Source: an uncultured Dorea sp. (GTDB lineage Bacteria > Bacillota > Clostridia > Lachnospirales > Lachnospiraceae). Taken from it: a stretch of 64,000 bases of DNA. Below the pieces are notes generated by a model. It did not search any database. It was not told the origin of the DNA and saw nothing but the letters and a program-made list of their open reading frames with translations. The first letter of the stretch is position 1; each line of letters starts with the position of its first letter. Shown in pieces: positions 7,327 through 16,047 of the stretch. The stretch spans positions 1-64,000 of the forward strand of contig CAJTOH010000006.1 of the NCBI GenBank assembly GCA_910577685.1, read 5' to 3'. The translations under genes and the position numbers were made by a program.

Positions 7327-8031
7327 TTAATTCAGTTTAATTCCTTTAAACAGATCTCCTAAGCTTGTCCCGATGCTCTCGGACTTCGGAATGTTCACCT
7401 TCTCAACAGGCTCTTCTTTTACTTCTTCAAGAGCCTTCATGCTGAGGCTGATCTTGCCGTCCTTAAGCCCGATGATCTTCACTTTGACTTCGTCGCCCTC
7501 ATTCAGCACGTCTTTCGGAGCCTTCACGCGCTTCTGGCTGATCTGGGATACATGAACCAGACCGGACAGGCCGTCTTCTAAGCGGATAAATGCGCCGTAG
7601 TTCTGAAGACTCTCCACCGTTCCGCTTACAACGCTTCCAATCTTCACATTGGCGATCTTTTCTTCCATGGCTTTCTTTTCTTTTTCCTTGAGAATTTCAC
7701 GGGCGGAGAGTACCAGACGCTCGCTTGCCTGATCCACTTCAATGACCTTCACTTCGATATCCTTAAGCAGATATGTCTCAAGATCTTCGATGTAGGACAG
7801 AGACAGTCTGGATGCAGGGATGAACCCGCGAAGCCCTTCTACCATAGCGATGGCGCCGCCGTTCACGATCCCTTCGACCTTAACGGGAAGGACGGTTCCT
7901 TTCTCTTTGTAGGAAGCCACGAGATTCCAGGGATTGGCATCATCGAAATGTTCTTCAAAGTCTGCCATGGTTTCTTCCGTGTTGCTGCTGGCAGCTTCTG
8001 CTGCTGTTTCTTGTAATAATTCTTCACTCAT
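7327..8031 (-). CDS. S1 RNA-binding domain protein (two S1 domains)
   Basis: This 234-residue protein has an acidic N-terminal stretch of about 40 residues and two S1 (OB-fold) domains. The first covers about 41-112 (GIVNGGAIAMVEGLRGFIPASR) and is the more divergent. The second covers about 127-201 (GTVESLQNYGAFIRLEDGLSG, then HVSQIS) and is a classic S1 domain. It is shorter than ribosomal protein S1 and resembles the short S1-like proteins of Firmicutes. It probably binds mRNA or the ribosome. The ATG at 8029-8031 has GAAAGGGAA upstream; an upstream in-frame Met has no site. Confidence 0.85.
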   Translation of the reverse strand: MSEELLQETAAEAASSNTEETMADFEEHFDDANPWNLVASYKEKGTVLPVKVEGIVNGGAIAMVEGLRGFIPASRLSLSYIEDLETYLLKDIEVKVIEVDQASERLVLSAREILKEKEKKAMEEKIANVKIGSVVSGTVESLQNYGAFIRLEDGLSGLVHVSQISQKRVKAPKDVLNEGDEVKVKIIGLKDGKISLSMKALEEVKEEPVEKVNIPKSESIGTSLGDLFKGIKLN

Positions 8032-8129
8032 AGTATTATTCCCTTTCGATAGCAAGACTTGTACGTCATCCTATACCATTCCCAGTATCATGTGTCACCA
8101 GCCTGTTAAGGTATCAGCGTACTTTTTTA

Positions 8130-8159
8130 ATTATAACATAAAACCGGGGAAATGTTCAA
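8130..8159 (-). promoter_or_regulatory. Promoter of the S1-domain gene
   Basis: On the minus strand TTGAAC (8154-8159) and a consensus TATAAT (8130-8135) are separated by 18 bases, giving a leader of about 90 bases. Confidence 0.7.
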
Positions 8160-8272
8160 AAAAAATTTCATTTGTGAAAAATTCATCTTAATTTATGGTT
8201 GACGAATGTGAAAAAAGATGGCACTCTTATATTTAGAAGCGAAAGAAATCTGATTTTGGGGATGTGATAGCA

Positions 8273-9919
8273 ATGGGAAAGAAGAGTGGAAAAGTGTATG
8301 TTGTAGGGCATAAGAATCCGGATACAGATTCAATCTGTTCTGCGATTGCGTATGCCAATCTAAAAAAAGAGATGACGGGCGACGAGTATGTTGCCAAGAG
8401 GGCGGGGCAGATCAATGAAGAGACCCTCTATGTGCTGAAGCGTTTCAAAGTGAGCGCGCCGGAGCTGTTGTCTAACGTGAAACTGCAGGTGAAAGACATC
8501 GATATACATAGAATAGAAGGCGTGGATCCGAATGTGTCGATTAAGGCGACTTGGGAGAAGATGAAGGAGCAGAATGTCAAGACGCTTCCGATCCTGAAGG
8601 ACGAGGAACTGGTGGGGGTGATCTCTACGGGTGATATAGCGACGTCTTATATGGAAGTGTATGACAGCAACATTTTATCGGAGGCGAAGACGCAGTATAA
8701 GAACATTGTGGAAACGCTGGACGGGACGCTGATCTGCGGGAATGAACATGGTTACTTCAACAAGGGGAAGGTGACCGTGGGCGCGTCCAGCCCGGAGCTG
8801 ATGGAAGAATTTATTGAGAAGGACGATCTGGTTATTTTGAGCAACCGCTATGAGTCGCAGTCCTGCGCCGTGGATATCGACGTAAGCTGCCTCGTGGTGT
8901 GTCAGGGGGCGGAGGTGTCAAAAAGGCTCATTAAGAGGGCGGAGGAACAGAGTATTGTGATTATCAGCACGCCCCACGATACCTATACGGTGGCGCGGCT
9001 GATTAACCAGAGTATCCCTGTGAAGCATTTTATGACGAAGGCGCCGCTTATGACTTTCCGAATGACGGATTATGTGGATGAAATCAAGGAATCCATGACG
9101 AAGAAGAAGTTCAGGGATTTCCCGATCCTTGACAGGCACGGGCGTTTCAAAGGGTTTATTTCCAGACGCCGGTTTCTGGATGTGAGCAAGAAGCGGGTGA
9201 TTCTGGTTGACCACAATGAGAAGTCCCAGGCTGTGGACGGGATTGAGGAGGCGGAGATCGTGGAGATTATCGACCACCACAGGCTTGGCAGCATTGAGAC
9301 GATGGGGCCTGTGTTCTTCCGCAACCAGCCTGTGGGCTGTACGGCGACCATTGTTTACCAGATGTACGAGGAGTGCGGGGTAAAGATTACGCCGACGATC
9401 GCAGGGCTTCTGTGTTCCGCGATTATCTCGGATACGCTGCTGTTCCGTTCTCCTACCTGTACCCAGGTGGACGAGAAGGCGGCGAAGAAGCTTGCTAAGA
9501 TGGCGGGCATTGATTTGGAGCAGATGGCGGGAGAGATGTTCAAGGCAGGAAGCAGCCTTGCCGGAAAGAGCGCGGAAGAGATCTGTTTCCAAGATTTCAA
9601 GCAGTTTACGGTAAATGACGTGGTATTCGGCGTAGGACAGATTAATTCTATGAATAAGGATGAATTAAAGGAGATCAGGGAAGCGCTCAAACCGCATCTG
9701 CCGGAGGTGCTGAAATCAAATAACCTGCAGATGGTTTATTTCATGCTGACGGATATCCTTGACGAGTCCACGGAACTGCTCTGCGTGGGGAATAATGCGA
9801 AGGAGTATATTATTGACGCATTCGACCTTGGGGAGGATACGGATAAGGTAGTGTTAAAAGGCGTGGTGTCAAGAAAGAAGCAGTTGATCCCCACGCTGGT
9901 GGGGACGCTGCAGCAGTAA
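8273..9919 (+). CDS. Manganese-dependent inorganic pyrophosphatase with CBS and DRTGG domains
   Basis: This 548-residue protein is a family II (DHH) pyrophosphatase, hydrolysing PPi to phosphate with Mn or Co. The N-terminal DHH part carries VVGHKNPDTDSICSA (metal-binding His and Asp residues). Two CBS regions flank a DRTGG-like regulatory insert at about residues 65-305. The core then resumes with VDHNEK, the DHH signature IIDHHRLGS and a C-terminal DHHA2 domain. The CBS insert binds adenine nucleotides in known members and controls activity. GGGGAT precedes the ATG at 8273; the upstream GTG lies too close to it. Confidence 0.93.
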   Translation: MGKKSGKVYVVGHKNPDTDSICSAIAYANLKKEMTGDEYVAKRAGQINEETLYVLKRFKVSAPELLSNVKLQVKDIDIHRIEGVDPNVSIKATWEKMKEQNVKTLPILKDEELVGVISTGDIATSYMEVYDSNILSEAKTQYKNIVETLDGTLICGNEHGYFNKGKVTVGASSPELMEEFIEKDDLVILSNRYESQSCAVDIDVSCLVVCQGAEVSKRLIKRAEEQSIVIISTPHDTYTVARLINQSIPVKHFMTKAPLMTFRMTDYVDEIKESMTKKKFRDFPILDRHGRFKGFISRRRFLDVSKKRVILVDHNEKSQAVDGIEEAEIVEIIDHHRLGSIETMGPVFFRNQPVGCTATIVYQMYEECGVKITPTIAGLLCSAIISDTLLFRSPTCTQVDEKAAKKLAKMAGIDLEQMAGEMFKAGSSLAGKSAEEICFQDFKQFTVNDVVFGVGQINSMNKDELKEIREALKPHLPEVLKSNNLQMVYFMLTDILDESTELLCVGNNAKEYIIDAFDLGEDTDKVVLKGVVSRKKQLIPTLVGTLQQ

Positions 9920-9960
9920 AGCCGCCGGCAAAAAGCCGGATATGAAGGAGGAGGTTGAAT

Positions 9961-10539
9961 ATGGAGATAGCAGACAACAGGCAGGTCTGGAAGCCGGGGA
10001 ATATGCTGTATCCCCTTCCGGCTGTGATGGTCAGCGCGGCAGACACGGAAGGAAACGCAAATATCCTGACCGTGGCGTGGACAGGGACGGTCTGTTCCGA
10101 TCCTGCCATGCTGTATATATCTGTAAGGCCAAGCCGCTATTCATACCAAATGATCCGAGACACCGGGGAATTCGTGGTCAACCTGACCACAAAGGAATTG
10201 GCTTACGCGACGGACTGGTGCGGCGTGAAATCCGGCAGGGATGTAGACAAATGGAAGGAAATGAAGCTGACGAAGGGGGCTGCGGCGAAGCTAGAGCATG
10301 CGCCTGTGATTCTGGAAAGCCCGGTCAATATCGAGTGCCGGGTTACGGAGGTGAAGGAACTTGGATCTCACCATATGTTCCTTGCCGAGGTTGCGGCGGT
10401 TCAGGTGGATGAAAAATATATGAAGAAAAACGGGAAGTTTGAATTGAATTCCACAGGGCTTCTTGCGTATTCCCACGGAGAGTATTTTGGACTTGGGAAA
10501 GACCTGGGAAGGTTTGGGTTCAGCGTAAAGAAGCGGTAA
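9961..10539 (+). CDS. Flavin reductase-like FMN-binding protein
   Basis: This 192-residue protein belongs to the flavin reductase / FMN-binding split-barrel family. It opens NRQVWKPGNMLYPLPAVMVS and shows VAWTGTVCSDPAMLYISV and RDTGEFVVNL, typical of the FMN-binding barrel. It would use NAD(P)H to reduce flavin or act as a flavoprotein; its partner is unknown. AAGGAGGAGG lies 7 bases before the ATG. It follows the pyrophosphatase by 41 bases and may be co-transcribed with it. Confidence 0.87.
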   Translation: MEIADNRQVWKPGNMLYPLPAVMVSAADTEGNANILTVAWTGTVCSDPAMLYISVRPSRYSYQMIRDTGEFVVNLTTKELAYATDWCGVKSGRDVDKWKEMKLTKGAAAKLEHAPVILESPVNIECRVTEVKELGSHHMFLAEVAAVQVDEKYMKKNGKFELNSTGLLAYSHGEYFGLGKDLGRFGFSVKKR

Positions 10540-10558
10540 AGGATTACTTTTTCATTTG

Positions 10559-10588
10559 GGACGCAGTAGATTGCATTTTACTGCGTCC
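10559..10588 (+). terminator. Hairpin, probable terminator
   Basis: GGACGCAGTA (10559-10568) pairs perfectly with TACTGCGTCC (10579-10588). No T-run follows, so termination would be inefficient. A second hairpin (TCCCTAC 10589-10595 with GTAGGGA 10605-10611) abuts it. Confidence 0.5.
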
Positions 10589-10640
10589 TCCCTACATACA
10601 TATAGTAGGGAAGGGTATCGTAATCTGAGGTAATGTGGAT

Positions 10641-11366
10641 ATGAAGAAACGGGAATACTGTAAGATAGTGATTTTGTGCGGCGTGCTCTATATGTTCTGC
10701 CTGTTTCAGTTTCTGGGCGTTTCGCTTGGCAGGGACGGCGGCAAAAAGCAGGCGGGTACGGGCGCGGCGGAGGAAACGTTGGACGGGAAGGCGGCTTCCA
10801 TGGAAGGGGAGGCTCCGCAGATCGCAATCACCTTCGACGACGGCCCCAGCGCCCGCTGTACCGGACGTCTGCTGGATGGACTGAAAGAGAGGGGGATCAA
10901 GGGGACGTTTTTCCTGATTGGGAAGAATGTGGAGGAGAACCCGGAGCTGGTCAGACGCCTGAAGGAGGAAGGGCATCTTATAGGAAACCATACCTACAGC
11001 CATGTGGAGATTACCAGGCTGTCGGACGAGGACGCCAAGAAGGAAATCATGGAGACAGACCGTGTGATCAGTTCTATCACGGGGGAGCATGTGGAATATA
11101 TGCGGCCTCCTTTTGGGCTTTGGCAGGAAGAGCTGGAGGAGGATCTGGACGTAATGCCTGTGATGTGGAGTATCGACCCGCTGGACTGGACGACAAAGAA
11201 CGTGGAAGAGATTGTGAATAAGGTAGTGACGCAGGCAGGGGAAAATGACATTATTCTCCTTCATGACTGTTATGATACCAGCGTGGATGCGGCGCTTCGG
11301 ATTGTGGATATTTTGAAGAAAAAGGGGTTTGAGTTTGTGACCGTGGATGAGCTGCTTATGGATTAG
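10641..11366 (+). CDS. Polysaccharide deacetylase (NodB family), membrane-anchored
   Basis: This 241-residue protein has an N-terminal hydrophobic segment (residues about 9-26) as signal anchor and then a NodB domain. ITFDDGPS carries the catalytic base Asp and metal Asp, HTYSH the metal-binding His pair, RPPFG the Arg loop and ILLHD the C-terminal His. This set is complete, so an active peptidoglycan or chitin-type N-deacetylase at the cell surface is expected. Length and layout resemble the sporulation or cell-wall deacetylases of Firmicutes. GAGG lies 10 bases before the ATG at 10641. Confidence 0.9.
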   Translation: MKKREYCKIVILCGVLYMFCLFQFLGVSLGRDGGKKQAGTGAAEETLDGKAASMEGEAPQIAITFDDGPSARCTGRLLDGLKERGIKGTFFLIGKNVEENPELVRRLKEEGHLIGNHTYSHVEITRLSDEDAKKEIMETDRVISSITGEHVEYMRPPFGLWQEELEEDLDVMPVMWSIDPLDWTTKNVEEIVNKVVTQAGENDIILLHDCYDTSVDAALRIVDILKKKGFEFVTVDELLMD

Positions 11367-11416
11367 GCGGGCGGCGTTTAGGTACAGGACTAAGGATGGA
11401 AGAGGAGGGAACGGAA

Positions 11417-12157
11417 ATGGGAGATGAATTTGCCAGAACGGAATTATTGCTTGGGAGCGGCGTGCTTAGCCGCCTTAGGGAGGCGTCTGTCATGGTGGTC
11501 GGCGTGGGAGGAGTCGGCTCCCACTGTATCGAGGCGCTGGCAAGGGGAGGCGTCGGGAAGCTGATCCTGGTGGATCATGACCGGGTTTCCGTTTCGAATA
11601 TAAACCGCCAGTCTATTGCTATGCACAGCACTGTGGGGCAGTATAAGACCCGGGTGATGAAGGAGAAGATTGCGGATATCAGCCCCGGCGCTGAGGTTGT
11701 CACGCATGAATGTTTCGTGCTGCCTGAGAACATTGAGGAGATTTTTGCGCAGAAGCCGGATTATATCGTTGACGCGGTTGATACGGTGGCGGCAAAGCTT
11801 GCTCTGGCAGAGCGGGCGGAGGCGTTGGGGATCCCTATCATCAGCAGCATGGGGACCGGCAATAAACTGCACGGGGAGCTGTTCGAGATTACGGACATCA
11901 GCAAGACCAGCGTATGCCCGCTGTGCAGGGTTATGAGAAAGGAGCTGCGCGCCAGAGGGATCGGGCGTTTGAAAGTGCTGTATTCGCCGGAGAAGCCCGC
12001 TGCCGTTCAGGCGTCTGCGGGGGAAGGCGATTTACAGGACTGCGGAGGCGAAAAGGGGGGCGGCAGGCGGGCGGTTCCCGGCAGTGTTTCCTTCGTCCCT
12101 CCCGTGGCAGGGCTTCTGATTGCCGGGGAGGTCATCCGGGAGCTTGCCGGCATATAG
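11417..12157 (+). CDS. tcdA: tRNA threonylcarbamoyladenosine dehydratase (ThiF/E1-like)
   Basis: This 246-residue protein has the E1-like adenylating fold. GVGGVGSHCIEALARGGVG is the nucleotide-binding loop, LVDHDRVSVSNINRQ carries the conserved Asp and Arg, and CPLCRVMRKELR is a cysteine pair. TcdA (CsdL/YgdL) cyclises t6A37 of ANN-reading tRNAs to ct6A with ATP. The ATG at 11417 has GAGGAGGGA upstream; an earlier ATG at 11396 would bury that site. The rarA gene follows 22 bases later, an arrangement that suggests one transcript. Confidence 0.9.
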   Translation: MGDEFARTELLLGSGVLSRLREASVMVVGVGGVGSHCIEALARGGVGKLILVDHDRVSVSNINRQSIAMHSTVGQYKTRVMKEKIADISPGAEVVTHECFVLPENIEEIFAQKPDYIVDAVDTVAAKLALAERAEALGIPIISSMGTGNKLHGELFEITDISKTSVCPLCRVMRKELRARGIGRLKVLYSPEKPAAVQASAGEGDLQDCGGEKGGGRRAVPGSVSFVPPVAGLLIAGEVIRELAGI

Positions 12158-12179
12158 AGCAAAGGGAGAAGATCAGGTT

Positions 12180-13493
12180 ATGGATTTATTTGAATATGCG
12201 AGAGAGAAGAATATGGACAGGGAGGCTCCGCTTGCGTCGAGGCTGCGCCCGACAGTCCTTGACGAGGTTGTGGGGCAGCGGCACATTATCGGGAAGGATA
12301 AGCTTTTGTACCGCGCCATCAAGGCGGACAAGTTAAGTTCGGTTATATTTTACGGGCCGCCGGGGACGGGGAAGACGACTCTTGCCAAGGTGATTGCCAA
12401 TACCACCAGCGCAGAGTTCACCCAGATCAATGCGACTGTGGCGGGAAAGAAGGATATGGAGGCCGTGGTACAGAAGGCAAAGGAGACGCTGGGCATGTAC
12501 CAGAAGAGGACGATTCTGTTTGTGGATGAGATTCACAGGTTCAATAAGGGACAGCAGGACTATCTCCTTCCCTTTGTGGAGGACGGGACAATTATCCTGA
12601 TCGGGGCGACGACGGAAAATCCGTATTTTGAGGTAAACGGCGCCTTGATTTCCAGATCCGTTATCTTCGAGCTGCATCCCCTTGATAAGGAGGATATCAA
12701 GACGGTGCTTTGCCGTGCGGTCTATGATTCCGAAAAGGGGATGGGAAGCTACAATGCGGATATTGACGAGGACGCCCTTGAATTTCTGGCGGATATCTCC
12801 GGAGGGGACGCAAGAAATGCGTTAAATGCGGTGGAGCTTGGGATCCTGACGACGAAACCCGGCGAGGACGGCAGGATCCGTATTACCCTTGAAGTGGCGT
12901 CGGAGTGTATCCAAAAGCGGGTGGTGCGCTATGACAAGGAGGGCGACAACCACTATGATACCGTCTCCGCTTTTATAAAGAGCATGCGGGGGTCTGATCC
13001 GGATGCGGCGGTCTATTATCTTGCGAAAATGCTTTATGCAGGCGAGGACATTAAGTTTATCGCACGGAGGATTATGATCTGTGCTTCCGAGGATGTGGGA
13101 AACGCGGATCCGATGGCCCTTACGGTCGCGGTGTCGGCGGCTCAGGCGGTGGAGCGTATCGGGATGCCGGAGGCGCAGATCATCCTGTCTCAGGCTGTTC
13201 TGTATGTGGCGACTGCGCCTAAGAGTAATTCGGCGTGCAATGCCGTTTTCGCCGCGATGGAAAGTGTGAAGGGACATAAGACGACGGTTCCTGTCCACTT
13301 GCAGGACGCCCATTACAAAGGCTCCAAAAAGCTTGGGCATGGTATTGGCTACCGGTATGCGCACGACTACCCGAATCATTATGTCAGGCAGCAGTACCTT
13401 CCCGATGAAATCCGGGACGCCAGATTCTATGAGCCGGGAATGATTGGGCATGAGAAGGAGATTAGGGAGTGGATGGAATTTATCCGGAGATAG
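12180..13493 (+). CDS. rarA: Replication-associated recombination protein RarA (MgsA), AAA ATPase
   Basis: This 437-residue AAA+ ATPase has Walker A FYGPPGTGKTT, Walker B LFVDEIHRF, sensor 1 GATTENP and the C-terminal tetramerisation region (KMLYAGEDIKFIARR). The family acts at stalled replication forks and is related to clamp-loader ATPases. The start MDLFEYAREKN matches the usual N-terminus, with AAAGGGAGAAG upstream of the ATG at 12180. It overlaps nothing and sits directly after tcdA. Confidence 0.93.
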   Translation: MDLFEYAREKNMDREAPLASRLRPTVLDEVVGQRHIIGKDKLLYRAIKADKLSSVIFYGPPGTGKTTLAKVIANTTSAEFTQINATVAGKKDMEAVVQKAKETLGMYQKRTILFVDEIHRFNKGQQDYLLPFVEDGTIILIGATTENPYFEVNGALISRSVIFELHPLDKEDIKTVLCRAVYDSEKGMGSYNADIDEDALEFLADISGGDARNALNAVELGILTTKPGEDGRIRITLEVASECIQKRVVRYDKEGDNHYDTVSAFIKSMRGSDPDAAVYYLAKMLYAGEDIKFIARRIMICASEDVGNADPMALTVAVSAAQAVERIGMPEAQIILSQAVLYVATAPKSNSACNAVFAAMESVKGHKTTVPVHLQDAHYKGSKKLGHGIGYRYAHDYPNHYVRQQYLPDEIRDARFYEPGMIGHEKEIREWMEFIRR

Positions 13494-13519
13494 TAGCGCG
13501 GGGCATGGCGCGGGAGGGC

Positions 13520-13548
13520 TTTACATTTCGTATCCGAGAGAGTATAAT
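13520..13548 (+). promoter_or_regulatory. Promoter of a small unknown gene
   Basis: TTTACA (13520-13525), 17 bases and a consensus TATAAT (13543-13548) are followed by a leader of about 100 bases to the start at 13654. Confidence 0.65.
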
Positions 13549-13653
13549 CGAAACATAGAAGAGGGGCGTTTGGGGGATGTTCCGTGTACGGAAGAAGAAA
13601 AGGCGTGCGGGGAATATACCGGGGCGTTCTTATATTTAGGAGGGAATATTAAA

Positions 13654-13947
13654 ATGAAAGTGTATGACGCAGTAAAAAAAGAAGAAGTAGAAGTGAATGG
13701 AACCAAGGGACTAATCGACATTATGAGGGACGGACGTCAGGTGGATCTTTATCTGAAGGAGAAGAAGTCGGATGCGGACGGCTATATGAGCTGGGATGTA
13801 GAGCATTGGTCCAGCATTGACGTCAAGAGGTTTATCCGCTGCTATTCACTGGAGGGACGGGTGCTGGGCGAGTCCACCGGACATAACATCTATGATTTGG
13901 AGAACGAATTCAAGCCGGAGGAAGCGGCAAAGATTGAATTGAGTTAG
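13654..13947 (+). CDS. Hypothetical protein, 97 aa
   Basis: This is a small soluble protein with a beta-rich N-terminal half and a mixed C-terminal half (MSWDVEHWSSIDVKRF, then YDLENEFKPEE). There is no signal peptide, no membrane segment and no recognisable motif. TTTAGGAGG lies about 10 bases upstream of the ATG, and it has its own promoter and terminator, so it is a monocistronic real gene. The function is unknown. Longer in-frame extensions upstream would run through the promoter and are rejected. Confidence 0.75.
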   Translation: MKVYDAVKKEEVEVNGTKGLIDIMRDGRQVDLYLKEKKSDADGYMSWDVEHWSSIDVKRFIRCYSLEGRVLGESTGHNIYDLENEFKPEEAAKIELS

Positions 13948-13991
13948 GATTTGCAATACATACGAATACTATGAATCTTATGAGCGGGAAG

Positions 13992-14029
13992 TGTCCTGTA
14001 TCCGGTTTGCCGGTACAGGGCATTTTTTT
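13992..14029 (+). terminator. Rho-independent terminator
   Basis: TGTCCTGTATCCGG pairs with CCGGTACAGGGCA (14010-14022), followed by TTTTTTT. It separates the small unknown gene from the heat-shock operon. Confidence 0.85.
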
Positions 14030-14054
14030 AAGTATAAAAAAAATATAAAGAGTG

Positions 14055-14083
14055 TTGACAAAAGAAATTGGTAGTGATACATT
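14055..14083 (+). promoter_or_regulatory. Heat-shock operon promoter
   Basis: TTGACA (14055-14060), 17 bases and TACATT (14078-14083) lie directly upstream of the CIRCE element, so bound HrcA would cover the transcription start. Confidence 0.8.
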
Positions 14084-14097
14084 AATAGTCGAAGATG

Positions 14098-14124
14098 TTA
14101 GCACTCAAAATTGTAGAGTGCTAA
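14098..14124. promoter_or_regulatory. CIRCE operator (HrcA binding site)
   Basis: TTAGCACTC (14098-14106), nine bases and GAGTGCTAA (14116-14124) form a perfect CIRCE inverted repeat. HrcA represses from it until heat or misfolded protein titrates GroE. This makes the operon autoregulated. Confidence 0.97.
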
Positions 14125-14153
14125 CAGAAGAATTCGGAAGGAGGAGGTAGACA

Positions 14154-15194
14154 GTGACAGAACACGGCCTTAGCGACCGCAAGATGAAGATTCTGCATGC
14201 AGTCATCCAGAATTATCTCGAGACGGGCGAACCTGTGGGATCCCGGACGATCTCCAAGTATACGGATCTGAATTTAAGTTCCGCGACGATTCGCAACGAG
14301 ATGGCAGATCTGGAAGAGCTGGGGTATATCATGCAGCCTCACACGTCGGCCGGCCGGATTCCTTCGGATAAAGGTTACAGGCTTTATGTAGATATGCTGA
14401 TGGAGGAGAAGGAACAGGAACTTGGCGAGATGCAGGAGCAGCTGCTTGATAAGGCGGACCGGATGGAGCAGCTCCTAAAGCAGGCGGCGAAGGTTCTGGC
14501 AAGCAATACGAACTATGCGACCATGGTTTCGACCCCTATGAATAACGCTAATAAGATTAAGTTCATCCAGTTATCCATGGTGGACGCAGACCAGGTGATC
14601 GCAGTGATCGTGCTTGGCGGCAACGTGATCAAGAATAAGCTCATCCCTGTGGGTGAGGAACTCAGCAATGAGAATCTGCTTAAGCTGAATATGCTTCTTA
14701 ACACGACGCTTAACGGCATGTCCATCGAAGAGATCAATCTGGGATTGATTGCGAGGCTTAAGGAGCAGGCGGGAATACACAGCAGCGTGATCAGCAACGT
14801 CTTGGACGCCGTGGCGGATGCGATCCAGATTGAAGAGGATATGCAGATCTACACAAGCGGTGCGACGAATATTTTTAAATATCCGGAGCTAAGCGACAAC
14901 CAGAGCGCACAGGAGATCATCAATGCGTTTGAGGAGAAGCAGCAGTTGACGGAACTGGTGACACAGACGCTGGCGAAGGAGGATAATACCGGGATTCAGG
15001 TATACATCGGAGACGAGACTCCGGTCCGGACTATGAAAGATTGCAGCGTTGTTACTGCAACTTATGAATTAGGCGACGGTATGAAGGGAACGATAGGTAT
15101 TATCGGACCAAAGAGAATGGATTATGAACATGTATTAAAATCAATGAAAAGGCTCCAGAACGAGCTGGATCAGATGTTTCATAAAAATGAATAG
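14154..15194 (+). CDS. hrcA: Heat-inducible transcription repressor HrcA
   Basis: This 346-residue repressor has an N-terminal winged helix (ETGEPVGSRTISKYTDLNLS, then SATIRNEMADLEELGY and QPHTSAGRIPSDKGYRLY, all hallmark HrcA sequence). A GAF-like central domain with its insert and a C-terminal dimerisation part follow. It represses its own operon through the CIRCE site 30 bases upstream. GTG is the start, with GGAGGAGG about 8 bases upstream. It is first in hrcA-grpE-dnaK-dnaJ, the standard Firmicute order. Confidence 0.97.
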   Translation: MTEHGLSDRKMKILHAVIQNYLETGEPVGSRTISKYTDLNLSSATIRNEMADLEELGYIMQPHTSAGRIPSDKGYRLYVDMLMEEKEQELGEMQEQLLDKADRMEQLLKQAAKVLASNTNYATMVSTPMNNANKIKFIQLSMVDADQVIAVIVLGGNVIKNKLIPVGEELSNENLLKLNMLLNTTLNGMSIEEINLGLIARLKEQAGIHSSVISNVLDAVADAIQIEEDMQIYTSGATNIFKYPELSDNQSAQEIINAFEEKQQLTELVTQTLAKEDNTGIQVYIGDETPVRTMKDCSVVTATYELGDGMKGTIGIIGPKRMDYEHVLKSMKRLQNELDQMFHKNE

Positions 15195-15210
15195 AAAGGT
15201 GGAATAACCC

Positions 15211-15918
15211 TTGGATAAGCAGAAGGAGAAAAGCCAGGAAGAGATGGTAAAAGAAGCCGTGGAGGATGCGAAGAAAGCAGCGAAGGATCAGGATTCCGAG
15301 GCAGCAGACGAGGCGGGACAGGAAGGCGGCTGTGAAGAGACCGACGCTTGCGGCGCAAAAGGGCAGGAAGGCGCTGCGGACGAGGAAGACGCGGAAGCCG
15401 GCTTGGAGGACAGCGACGCAAAAGATGGGGACAACGGACAAAAGTCCGGTAAAAAGTTCTTTGGCAAGAAGAATAAGAAGGATAAGAAAGACGAAAAGAT
15501 TGATGAGCTGACAGACCGGCTCACCCGTCAGATGGCAGAGTTTGATAACTTCCGCAAACGTACGGATAAGGAGAAGTCCCAGATGTACGAGATTGGTGCG
15601 AAAGATATCATAGATAAGATCCTTCCGGTAGTTGACAATTTCGAGCGGGGTCTCGGGGCTGTCAAGGAGGAAGAGAAAGAAGATCCCTTTATTCAGGGAA
15701 TGGAGAAGGTGTATAAACAGTTGATGACCACGTTAGAGAGCGCCGGAGTCACGCCAATTGAGGCAGTGGGGCAGGAGTTCAACCCAGATTTTCACAATGC
15801 AGTGATGCATGTGGAAGATGAAAATTTCGGGGAGAATATAGTAGCCGAGGAATTTCAGAAGGGTTACATGTACCGCGACTCCGTGGTAAGACACAGCATG
15901 GTCAAGGTAGCAAATTGA
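15211..15918 (+). CDS. grpE: GrpE, nucleotide exchange factor for DnaK
   Basis: This 235-residue protein opens with a long acidic and Lys-rich disordered region of about 85 residues. A coiled coil follows (DELTDRLTRQMAEFDNFRKR) and then the C-terminal beta domain with the GrpE signature (PDFHNAVMHVEDENFGENIV, then EEFQKGYMYRDSVVRHSMV). It releases ADP from DnaK and acts as a thermosensor. TTG is the likely start, with GAAAGGTGG upstream; a later ATG at 15244 is possible. It is unusually long because of the acidic extension. Confidence 0.95.
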   Translation: MDKQKEKSQEEMVKEAVEDAKKAAKDQDSEAADEAGQEGGCEETDACGAKGQEGAADEEDAEAGLEDSDAKDGDNGQKSGKKFFGKKNKKDKKDEKIDELTDRLTRQMAEFDNFRKRTDKEKSQMYEIGAKDIIDKILPVVDNFERGLGAVKEEEKEDPFIQGMEKVYKQLMTTLESAGVTPIEAVGQEFNPDFHNAVMHVEDENFGENIVAEEFQKGYMYRDSVVRHSMVKVAN

Positions 15919-15923
15919 CATTG

Positions 15924-15957
15924 AGCACTTAGCGAGGTGTTATCGAGCTTAGTGCGA
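15924..15957 (+). other. Hairpin in the grpE-dnaK spacer
   Basis: GCACTTAGC and GCTTAGTGC pair with one mismatch around a 13-base loop, in a 130-base spacer rich in GCGAGG/GCCGAGG motifs. It has no T-run. It could modulate transcript stability between grpE and dnaK or be a repetitive extragenic element. Confidence 0.4.
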
Positions 15958-16047
15958 AAGTCGTTCGAAGAGCGAGGCGAGGAAGTATGGAGCCGAGGGA
16001 ATCGAACATACAACATGTAAACAACAAATTAGCAGGAGGAAATAAAA

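Noticed and set aside
9942..10412. Alternative plus-strand frame of 156 codons
   Set aside because: It overlaps the flavin reductase gene in another frame and its protein is low-complexity and family-less.
13444..13653. N-terminal extension of the 97-aa hypothetical protein
   Set aside because: It would run through the tail of rarA and through the promoter at 13520-13548; the ribosome binding site supports 13654.
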